A stretch of DNA of 64,000 bases, from positions 743,720-807,719 of the forward strand of contig NW_005200690.1 in NCBI RefSeq assembly GCF_000372725.1. Direction: 5' to 3'. The notes beneath the pieces were generated by a model, which was not told the origin of the DNA, made no database searches, and worked only from the letters and a program-made list of their open reading frames with translations. This document shows, in pieces, positions 46,133-55,160 of this stretch (position 1 is the stretch's first letter; each line of letters begins with the position of its first letter). The translations under genes and the position numbers were made by a program. The DNA comes from Emiliania huxleyi CCMP1516. Lineage: Eukaryota; Haptophyta; Isochrysidales; Noelaerhabdaceae.

Positions 46133-46594
46133 TCAACCCATGAGGGTGGGCATGTCCTCCTTCATCTTCTCGAGCAGCTCCATCATCGCCTCGTCGACTG
46201 TGACGTCTTCGCCAAACCCATTCGAGTAGGCGAACGATCCAATCACGAAGCAGAACCACTCGGCGTCAATCATGTCGTCGTCCTTCTCGCCCCCGTCAAA
46301 CGCCCCAAACACGTCGTCCATGTCCTCTGTCAGCGCTTCGCACGGCTCCGCTTCCGATTTGGACTTCTTGTAGATCTCGGCGACCTTCCAAATGATACCC
46401 GAAGAGCACGCATTCTTCAACTGCTCCTTGGATACGGACTTGTCGTCCTCGTCTCCCGGCTCAACACTGTCCTCAACTTTCATCCAGTCGCCGTAGCACT
46501 CCTTCAAAGTGTAGACGTAGGGATTTTTGGGGGCAAAGCTGCTGGCCAGACCGCACATCGAGAGCACCAGAAGGCGCTTCCAGCCGCCCTCCAT
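46133..46594 (-). CDS. Small acidic secreted protein
   Basis: A single exon of 153 residues, ATG at 46594. MEGGWKRLLVLSMCGLASSF is a signal peptide with a plausible cleavage before APKNP. The mature part is acidic and helical with four cysteines (LKECYGDW, NACSSG, EPCEAL, EWFCFVIG), which could pair in two disulfides. The C-terminus DEAMMELLEKMKEDMPTLMG is amphipathic. The family is not recognised; a plastid or endomembrane lumen protein is possible. Confidence 0.7.
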   Translation of the reverse strand: MEGGWKRLLVLSMCGLASSFAPKNPYVYTLKECYGDWMKVEDSVEPGDEDDKSVSKEQLKNACSSGIIWKVAEIYKKSKSEAEPCEALTEDMDDVFGAFDGGEKDDDMIDAEWFCFVIGSFAYSNGFGEDVTVDEAMMELLEKMKEDMPTLMG

Positions 46595-46743
46595 GGTTCG
46601 CGATGTTGGGCTTGCGAAGGGGGGTTTGCGAGGCAGGAGCTCAAAAAGAAAAAGAAAAACCGCGGTTTCTTCGTGCCCAGTGTTGTGCGAGGGAGTTGCA
46701 TTCTAAAATTCTCTCTTTCCCGATTGCGAGCTGCCGGCGGAGG

Positions 46744-46923
46744 AATGCTCTCCTCGGCGCTCGCCGCGCTCGCCCTGCTCCCGTCCGTCTCCCACCGGGT
46801 TGAGCCGGCCAGCAGCATCTCCGCTGCCGTCGGCCGCCGTGCAGCGCTCGCCGCGGCCGCTCGCGCAGCTCGATGTCTCGGAGGGCGTCGCACGGGTCAC
46901 CTTCCCTCGCGCTCAGTCCGATG
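46744..46923 (+). CDS. Possible first exon encoding a bipartite targeting peptide
   Basis: The ATG at 46744 gives MLSSALAALALLPSVSH, a signal-like segment, then SISAAVGRRAALAAAARAAR, a basic Ala/Arg transit-like stretch, as in proteins sent to plastids with extra membranes. No downstream exon can be placed with confidence, and a minus-strand frame overlaps. It is divergent from the gene at 46133-46594. Confidence 0.25.
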
Positions 46924-47490
46924 AAGATGGTGAAGGGGCAGTGCGTCTCGCCCCACTGGTCGGGCTTGGCGAGGGGGCGTAACGAGGCAGCCGTCTCGGC
47001 CAGGCACCATCGAACGCAGAAGGGCCCGCGAAGGGTTGGAGTGGAGTATCCCGTTGATCCTCCACACCACGCTGGATCGCGTGAGGTACATGATCTCGCC
47101 GGACGCGTGTCCACAGATCTCACCGAGACGGAAGGCGGTGCGGAAAAGGAACCGGCTGAGCCGCCTGAACGTGAAGACACGATGCACGGAGTCGTCCCAC
47201 GCGTACCCGCCGATTATCCGGCCGCCGAGCGGCAAGCGATCCATCTTGATGACCATTCCCCACCGCATGGGTTCCGCCCGCGTTGGCATGAGCGAGTACG
47301 GGCCATGGTACATCAGGTAGAGGCGCATAAGGCCATTGAGCTCGGCCACGAGGGCTTTGTAGGCTGGCATCTTGACGCCCCACCGCCCAAAGACTCGCAC
47401 GATCGCCAGCGGGTAGGCCAGTGCGGAGCGCGGCTTGATGAAGACGGCGCCCGGCGTGCTGGGTTTGCAGGTCGCAAAGGCGTGTAGCAA
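46897..47490 (-). CDS. Hypothetical protein, exon structure unresolved
   Basis: The minus frame contains convincing protein text: VFGRWGVKMPAYKALVAELN, RLYLMYHGPYSLMPTRAEPM, WGMVIKMDRLPLGGRIIGGY, VFTFRRLSRFLFRTAFRLGE. The first in-frame ATG is in KMPAYK; upstream residues suggest an earlier exon. Past 46990 another frame continues better (WGETHCPFTIFIGLSAREGD), so a splice probably lies there. The mixture of aromatic and basic residues recalls lipid-interacting or plastid proteins, but I cannot name a family. Confidence 0.45.
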   Translation of the reverse strand: MLHAFATCKPSTPGAVFIKPRSALAYPLAIVRVFGRWGVKMPAYKALVAELNGLMRLYLMYHGPYSLMPTRAEPMRWGMVIKMDRLPLGGRIIGGYAWDDSVHRVFTFRRLSRFLFRTAFRLGEICGHASGEIMYLTRSSVVWRINGILHSNPSRALLRSMVPGRDGCLVTPPRQARPVGRDALPLHHLHRTEREGR

Positions 47491-47644
47491 CCATGAGGCA
47501 CGAGACCGGCGTTTTGCGCCTCAAGTGTGCCCTCCAAGTGGCTGCCGTCTCTGGTCTTAGCTTCTCTGTTCGCATCCCCCACAACGGGCGGTTCAGCGTC
47601 GCCAAAACTGCAATTGAGACTTGACCCACCTCTCGTTTCCTGCT

Positions 47645-48507
47645 CTATGTCGTGTTCTTACAACCCAAGGTGATAGAGGGCAAAAAGATCGATTGCGCTC
47701 TTGCCGATCCGCACCTACCTAGGCTCTTGGGTGGCGCGCCCCAGCTCTTCACAACGAACCTGGTTATCTGCACGGCGGCCGCCGCGCGCCGGTCGTGGCG
47801 CTTGCGAATCACGAGCACATGCGAGTTGTGGTTGACGCGGTCTTTCGTGTACAGTTGTCCTGAGATGGCACGGAACTGGTCGAAACTGCGATGTCCCACG
47901 AGAGAGTCGGCGAAGAAAACGTGATTCTCGCGGAGCACCGTCTGCGTGAAGTTGGACGCCGACGTCGGGTCGTGCACGATTGGCACCGTGCCAGTACGCG
48001 CGAGGCTGCCCATGAAGACGCCGTGCTTGCCACCACCTGTGATGAGGTCCTCAATCACATACCAGCCGCCTGGCCGGAGTAGCGGCCACATAGTGGCGAG
48101 CGTCTTGTCCATCACTACTGTTGGAGCATGGTTGCTTTCGTCGATGATATATCCATTGAGCCTGGCGACATCCCATTGAGCTCGAAAACCTTTGGCTTCG
48201 TGGACGAGCCATGAATCAGTCGCAGGCGGTTCCGTGAGAGGAGCTTTGCTGTGATGGCGGGGTTTTGGCATTGCAACATCGACGCCCCATATCTGAGCAT
48301 TGCGGAAATAGGAGTGCCACATCAGCAGTGTTTGACCGGTCTGCACGCCAATCTCGGTAACATTTTGCACGGAGTACCGCACACCATCGAACAGCATAGC
48401 ATAAAGGTCTGTATATTTGTGGTCGTCCCGCGCTTTATCTGTCCCGTAGCGCGCAGCAAGGAGCTCGAGACTCTCCTCCACCTGGGGATACTTCGAGCAC
48501 AAGCACA
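47645..48507 (-). CDS. Class I SAM-dependent methyltransferase-like protein
   Basis: The ATG at 48507 opens MCLCSKYPQVEESLELLAAR. YGTDKARDDHKYTDLYAMLF then leads to NVTEIGVQTGQTLLMWHSYF, a motif I of the E-I-G-V-x-x-G type, and AQIWGVDVAMP (motif II). Later PTVVMDKTLATMWPLLRPGG and WYVIEDLITGGG fit motifs IV-V. The K-H-G-T-D-K ... E-I-G pattern is common in methyltransferases near polysaccharide or antibiotic genes and in cephalosporin-hydroxylase-like proteins. GC content is lower than in neighbouring genes, and there is no clear intron. Its start overlaps a tandem duplication (48456-48551) that makes the true 5' end uncertain. Confidence 0.7.
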
Positions 48508-48551
48508 TGCACAAGGAGCTCGAGCATCTCCTCCACCTGGGGATACCTCGA
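48456..48551 (-). repeat. 41-nt tandem duplication carrying an AG|GT site
   Basis: Copies at 48456-48496 and 48511-48551 differ at four positions; the period is 55 nt. On the minus strand each contains TATCCCCAG|GTGGAGGAG, so the two AG|GT junctions could define a 55-nt intron. Removal would change the upstream frame (to ...FSTSRYPQ before VEESLELL). Confidence 0.7.
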
Positions 48552-49668
48552 AGTGCTAAAACCGCTAAATCCAGAGCTTGAGTCAGAGTGAGTTTTTTTC
48601 GCTGGAAGGTCCAGTCCCCGGCTGGAGCTTGGTTTAAAAAAAGAGAGATAAAGTTAAACAAACTGTCAGATTAAATACGGACCCGCAGACATGGGACACA
48701 GCACGTGGACGTGTTCGGCAAGACAGAGCCCATTGGTCAACCCCCACCGATTGGTTTCATGCGGGGCGAACGTCTTGGGATGCCTATGTGCCACTGCTTG
48801 CACATCGGTCATCATCGCAAACTGAGATCGGATCCGAGCACATGCGCGACGGTCGAGTTCACACCAAATTTAGAAATTCCCAAAATTAGAACCTTCCAAA
48901 TTAGATATACAAAAATTTTCGTAGGAAACGCATGGAGACCACTTTGTCACCGAAGTGTTAGGTCGTAGCTGGCCTCGCTGCGAGGTAGTCGTCCGCCAGA
49001 CGCGCCAGAGACGGAACGCACGCAGGCACTAGTAACATTGACCACGCACATTGGCCCTGACCCCAGGCCTATAAGTGGCCTGGGGTTTGGGGGTAGGGGT
49101 CAAGGTGCCAGGCCCCTCCGCAGGGAGGGAGGCAGAGTTCGAAGCGCCTGGTGCCCCCTCTACTAATCACATCTTACCCCAATCTCCCAAACTTGATGAA
49201 CATGTTCGTCGTAGATGTGCGGGATGGTGCATCCGCCATCGGCCACACACACATGTTCTCCGAGTTCCAGTTCGCTCTTCCCGGTCTGAGGCGGTCTTCG
49301 AGTGGACGGAAAAAAATAAATCGTCACGTCGCGTGGCACGTGCGACGTGGGGTCGCGTGGCACGTGGGGTCGCGTGCGGCGTTGGCACGTGGGGTCGCGT
49401 GGCACGTGGGGTCGCGTGGCACGTGGGGTCGCGCGCGCCGTGCCTCTATCGTACTTCGTCCTAGCAGTAGCCACCTGGGAGAGACGTCTGGGGGCCTGCG
49501 GTCTGGGAGGGGTGCGTCCCCCCGCGTGGGGGCGCGGCGGCCTGGCGCAAACCGGCGAGCCGCTCCGCGTGCGTGTGTATATTTCAACACACCGTACAAC
49601 TAACTCGACAGAGTGAAAAAAGCGACGCAGGCGGCACACACACACACAGGGCTATAGTCCGGTGTATG
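48552..49668. other. Gene-free stretch with a 16-17-nt tandem array
   Basis: At 49321-49436 variants of GTCGCGTGGCACGTGGG are repeated about six times. The remainder (48660-49300) is AT-richer and has no convincing gene. Confidence 0.5.
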
Positions 49669-52600
49669 TTACCGTGCCCCGCCGGCGACGCCGCCGCCCA
49701 ACCCCAACTCCTGCTCGAGCCCACGCGCCTGCGCCTCGGACATCTGCTTCGCGGTAGTCGAGGACGCGTTCATGCCCCCGGGCTTCGGCGGCGCGCTATT
49801 CGACTGCGGCCGCATCGGCTGCCCCGCCCCGGCGATGTGGGTGTTTCCGCCGCCGCCACCGCCGCCGCCGCCAGCGCCCGGCGCCCTGGCGCGCGCGGCG
49901 CCCCCTAGCGGGGCGGGCAAAGCGGACGGCGTGGACGCGACCGACGGCATTGAGCTCAAGCAGTCCGACGAGCCGTTGACGCCCTTGAGCTTCCCGAGCT
50001 CGTTCTTTGTCCCTAGCCCGCACGAGATCTGATCCATGAGCTGCGCCTCCTTGGCCCTCGCGCTCTCGGCCGCGGCCTTGGTCTGCTCGTCATGGTTCTT
50101 TGACGGCCGGCGCACCACCGGCGCGGGCTGCTTCGGGGGCTTCTCCGCCCCGCTAGCCGGGGCTGGATGCGCGCCGGCGGCACTGGAGGCACCTGCAGCA
50201 CTTGCTGATGCCCCCCCGCACCTTGGCGGGCCCCCGCCCCCAATCCGGCCTCCNNNNNNNNNNNNNNNNNNNNNNNNNNNNNNNNNNNNNNNNNNNNNNN
50301 NNNNNNNNNNNNNNNNNNNNNNNNNNNNNNNNNNNNNNNNNNNNNNNNNNNNNCGCCGCAGTGGGGGTGACCGCCGGCGCCGTCCCGGCGGCCGCTGCAC
50401 CCCGCGCGCTCGCTTGCGGCGGCGAGTCCGCCTTGCACGATGCCGGCTGGGACGGCTGCTGTGGCGGCCGCTGCGTCGGTGCCGGCTTCTGTTGTGGAAC
50501 CGATGGAACCGGCGGCTGGCTCGGCGGAGGCGCCATCGCCTGTTGCGACGCTGCCGGCGGCGGCGCCAACGCTTGCGGTGGCGCCGCCTGCTGCACGTAC
50601 TGCGGCTGCGTCTGCGTCTGCGTCTGCGGCGGCTGCGTCTGCGACGGCTGCGTCTGCTGTGGCGGCTGCTGTGGCTGCGTCTGCGGCGGCTGCGTCTGCT
50701 GTGGCGGCTGCTGTGGCTGCGTCTGCTGCGGCGGCTGCTGCGGCGGCTGCTGCGGCGGCTGCTGCGGCGGCTGCGTCGTCGGCAACGGCTGCTGTTGCTG
50801 TGGCAGCGGCGGCTGCTGGCTGGTCGGCGGCGGCGGCTGGTGCTGTTGTGGGTGCTGAGGGATTACCTGGGGTAGCGGCTGGCCGTGCGCGGGTGGCATC
50901 GCCTGCTGCTGCTGCTGCTGCTGCACATACTGCACTGGTTGCTGCGGCTGCCCCTGTCCCTGTTGCTGCGGGGGCCCCTGTTGCTGCGGCGGCCCCTGTC
51001 CCTGCTGCGGCTGCCCCTGTCCCTGCTGCTGCAGCGCCTGCACCCGCTCGAGGTCGGGCCACTGCTGCGGGTGCGGCACCGCCTGCGGCGCGGCCATGTG
51101 CTGCGGCATCACCATCGGCGCCTGAGAGGGAGCGATGGGGCGAGGCGTCAGCCTCGCGGGAGGGGAGGGGGGGGGGGGGGGCGTGTTGCGCCTGCTGGCC
51201 GCCCGGCTGGCCTCCCGGCTGGCCTCCCGTCGGCATCGGCACGTACTGCACGGCGCCCCCGCCCTGCATGTGCTGCGGCGTCATCATCGCTTGCTGTTGC
51301 TGCGGGGGCATGGGCTGCCCCGGCTGGGGCACCTGCTGCCCCGGGTGCATGTCGCCCTGCCACTGCTGATGCTGGACCGCGGGCGGCTGCATGTACCCGC
51401 CCTGCATGCCGCCGCCTTGCCACTGCTGCTGCTGCGGCTGCTCGCCCTGCCATTGCTGAGCCTGGGGCTGAGGCGGCAGCTGAGGCTGCCCCTGCCACTG
51501 CTGCTGTTGAGCCGCCGCGGCGCGCTGGCCCTCCTCCCACTCCGCCCGCTTTTGGTCCTGCTTCTCCTTGGCACGGCGCTCCTTGATCATCTTTTTCATC
51601 CGATCATTCTGCTGCGCGTGCTTCGCCAACATCTGCTCCATCTCCTTCTTCTGCTGCTTTTCGATGGAGCGCATCAGCTCGAGGTCTTCCTCGTCACCGT
51701 CGTCGCCCTCGTCCTCGCCCGGCGAAGGCGCCATCCCTATCGACATCTGGCTGCCTTGCATCGAAAGTCCGCCTTGCGGCGGCAACGACGTCATCGAGCT
51801 GCTGCCGTCAATGTGGTGCGGCGGCGGCTGCTGCCCGCCAGGGTAGCCGGCGGTGGTTTGCGCGTAGGCTGCCTGCATAGCGGCGCCCGGCGCCGTTGCC
51901 GCGCGCGTCATGCCCCCCTCCGGGGGGTGCTGCATCGTTGGCGGCTGCATCTGCACCGGCGGCGGCGGGCCCATCGGCTGCTGTGGGGGCATCTGCGGCT
52001 GCCGTCCGTTGGGCAGCATGGCCGGCGCGCCGGGCATCGCCTGGCCACAGGCCCCGGTGGGCTGAGAGGCGGCCGGCGCCAGCGGGTAGGCGTGGCCCAT
52101 CGCGGCTTGCTCCGTGATGGAGGACACCGACGCAGCTGGCGAAATGGCGTTGACGTCCGCCTCAGACGAGCCCGAGTGCGCCTTGGGCGGCTCGGGTGGC
52201 AGCGGCAGCGACGCCGAGTCGGACGCATAGCCCGAAATGTCGAAAGTGCCGGGATGGTGCCGCCGGGAGATGGCGGCCGAGTCGGAGGCGTAGCCGACTG
52301 CGACATCCTGCCGCGCCTCCGGCGGCGAGTTTGCGCGGGTCACTGGCACCGAGCCGCTAAGCAGCTGGGCGCGGCGTTGGTTGAGGAGGTCGTTGACCTG
52401 GGAGATGATGTCCTCCCGAGTGCCGTCCGACCGGTCGAGCTCGAGCTCCTCCACCATCTCGTCGGCGACCGCCTCGGCCGTGTCGTTGACGGGGTCCATC
52501 TGGAAGGTGACCGTCTTGGTCTCGCCGTCGAGCATCACAGAGCACGTCAGCTCAATCTCGTTGGACGTGCTCGGCTCGTGCGTCAGGTCAATCGAGTGGC

Positions 52601-54363
52601 GGCTGCCGCCCGCGTGCGACGCCGGCTGTGAGCGCGCGCTGGCCAGGGGCGCCGCCGGCGCCTTGTCCACGTCCTGGCCCGACGGCGAGCCAGGGGGCGC
52701 GGCGGCGGCGGCGGGCCCCGCGGGCGCAGCGGGCGCAGCGGGCGCGGCGGGCGCGGCGGGCTGGGGCGCTGGGGCGCTCCCGCCGGCCCCGGTCGGCGCG
52801 CCGGCGCCCGATTCGGCGGCGTGTGGAGGCTGTTCTTGCGGTGGCGCAGCGGCGGACGCCGGCGCGGCCTTCGCCGGCACGGCCGTTGGCGGCTCGGACG
52901 ACGGCGCGGCGGCCGCGCCCTGCGCAGGCGGCGGCGCGGCCTCGCTCTCGGCGCTGAGGAGCGACACCGGCTTGTCGTCGTCCGATCCCGCGCCGCCAAA
53001 GGGCATGCGCAGCCACTCGTGCTCGAGGAGCTCTGCCGCCGCGGGCCGCTGCTTGTGGTCGTGCATGAGGCACAGGTCGATGAAGGCGCGCGTCTGCTCG
53101 TCGCGAATCTTGTCGAGCGCGCCCGGCTTCGTGCCCTGCGTCACCTTGCGGTAGATCTGCGCCGCGTTGTTGCACTCCGAGTACGGGTACTCGGACGTCA
53201 CCATCTCGAGCACCGACATGCCGAACGCGTAAATGTCCACCTTCTCGTTGTACTCCTCGTCGTACAGCTCCGGGGCCATGAACTCGGGCGTGCCGAGCAC
53301 CGACTGCGCGGGCGCGTCCCGCATCAGCGTCGAGAGGCCGAGGTCGCCAATCTTGATCTCCGAGTTGTTGCCGTTGATGAAGATGTTGTCGCACTTGAGG
53401 TCCCGGTGGATAATTTGGTTCGAGTGCAGGTACGTCATCCCCTCGAGGATCTGCCGGCACCTACGAATGCGCAGCGCGGAGGCTGGGACGGCCGCGCTGG
53501 GCGGCCGCATCGCCAGCGCGCGGCGCACCACTTCTTGACCACCTTGCGCTTCACCCGCTTGGCCTTGGCGATGTACCTGCGCCGGAAGGGGGGAGGTGAG
53601 GCGGGGCGAGCGGGCCGACCTGCAGGTCCGGGCGGCGCGGCGCGCGCACTGCTTGAGCGTGCCCGACGTCATGATTTCGGTGATGAAGACGAGGTGCTTT
53701 GCCTTGTCCGACATGTCGTTGAAGTAGGTGTAGAACTGGAGGATGTGCTTGTGGTTGAGGCCCTTGAGGATCTCCACCTCTTTGTAGATCTGCGCGACGA
53801 CGGCCTCGTCCGCGCGGTCGAGCATCACCTGGCACCACGCCACCTCGATGCCCTGCGCGCGCGTGGGAGCCAGTCTCTGAGCCGTCTGGCGGCGCCGGCA
53901 GGCGGGGGGAGAATACACAGGGGCTGGTGTGCGCGGCCGCGTCGCCCCCCCCCCCCCCCCCGCGAACAGCGGCCAGCACCGCGCCAGCCTCCAGGCCGCA
54001 GAGCAGCCACGGCGGCATATCCCGACCCGCCCGGAGCGGCAAGGCCAGTCAAGGCCAGGGCGCAGGGAGGGTGCGGCGCCTCCTCCTCATCGTACGCCTT
54101 GTACACGGACTTGAAGGCGCCGACACCCAGCGTCTGGCGGAACTGCGCGCGCGGCAGCACAGGTGGAAGCAAGTGAGGGCCGGGATCCCGGGGGCGGGAG
54201 GGCAGCAGGGCCAGCGCGGGATGGAGAGTTAAGCGCAGGCGCTCCGAGCCCGCGCGCGAGGTCCGCCGCGCGCTGGCAAAAGTGGCGGCAGACGCACCCG
54301 CACGTAGCGGCCGTCCGGAGACCGCTCGACGATTTCGTCGGCGTCCGCGCCGGGCGCCGACAT
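49669..54363 (-). CDS. WNK: WNK-type serine/threonine kinase with Gln/Pro-rich tail
   Basis: Exons are 54363-54298, 54142-54080, 53852-53650, 53576-53529, 53460-51192 and 51121-49669. The glycine loop is TLGVGAFKSVYKAYDEEE and subdomain II is GIEVAWCQV: the catalytic lysine is in the loop (AFKS) and cysteine replaces it in VAWC, the WNK hallmark. HRDLKCDNIFING, GDLGLSTLM, GTPEFMAPELYDE and VDIYAFGMSVLEM complete the kinase fold (residues about 20-290). At about 52390-52580 IELTCSVMLDGETKTVTFQM and EDIISQVNDLLNQRRAQLL fit the autoinhibitory PF2/OSR1-C-like domain. The long tail is Gln/Pro-rich. WNKs sense chloride and osmotic stress and act on cation-chloride transport. A 100-N gap at 50254-50353 lies in the tail, so the C-terminal frame is not certain. 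The intron 51191-51122 has a GC donor. Confidence 0.9.
50254..50353. other. Assembly gap of 100 N
   Basis: Exactly 100 N, a conventional placeholder of unknown true length. It falls in the Gln/Pro/Gly repeat-rich tail of the kinase gene, where short-read assembly would fail. Confidence 0.95.
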
Positions 54364-55160
54364 CTCCCGGGCTCCAGCCGCGCTGGGCAAGCGCGCGGGC
54401 AAAGCCCACAAGCCAAAACTGGCTTGGCAGGGTGCGTAAACTCGGAGGTATTTTTTTGAGCTTAGCCTTCGATGTTATGAAACAACGCAAGGCTCACGCG
54501 CCCCGACTGACCGATCTACCGCACTGAACACTTCCGCCCCCTCGCTCCCAACCCATCCACTCCGCCCCGGGCCGCGCCGCGTGATCTCGGGCCGCGCGAT
54601 CTCGGGTGATCTCGGGTATTTTTTTTGGCACATGTCTTTCTTTAATCCACCCGAGGCAGGAGAAGGGTCGTTGACCTGGCGATGGACGCTTCAAAGAAGT
54701 TTACCGCACGCCATTGCGGTCACCGCCATCCTTCCTGCGACCAGACACCCCGTGTTGCTCAGATACTACCTACATGTAATCAGCACATCAATGAACAAGA
54801 CCTACCTCCAGATGGCCTCCGTCACCAGCACAATAGAATTTCGCCGCCCGAGGCAAGACAGAGCATGCCTGCTCGACTCGACTCCACTGACCGATGACAT
54901 AGCCTCTGTGTCCCCCCCTTCGGGCCCGCGAACTTTTGGGTTTTGGTACCGAGACGGCTCTACACGTTCTTTCTTCTATTACTGACTTGCTACGATGACT
55001 CTACTGTGTACACTGAGCAAAAATCTCGTCTCCGATTCGTCTCTGTTTTTAGCAGGGGTTGACAAATCTAGAACAGAACACACTCCGTTATCATGCACAT
55101 GCACATATTCACGCGTACTTTTACGTTACACTGTCACATCACTGTTGCCGACGCGGTGCG
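54364..55160. other. Kinase upstream region
   Basis: GAGCTTAGCCTTCGATGTTATGAA (24 nt, 54458-54481) is close to the inverse of sequence at 34906-34930, suggesting a small dispersed repeat. Three GATCTCGGG repeats lie at 54580-54616. The rest, to 55160, is lower in GC with no convincing gene. Confidence 0.4.

Noticed and set aside
50036-51369. Long plus-strand frames (Leu/Arg-, Cys/Gly- or Ala-rich) opposite the kinase tail
   Set aside because: They are complements of the Gln/Pro repeat codons of the WNK tail, not independent genes.
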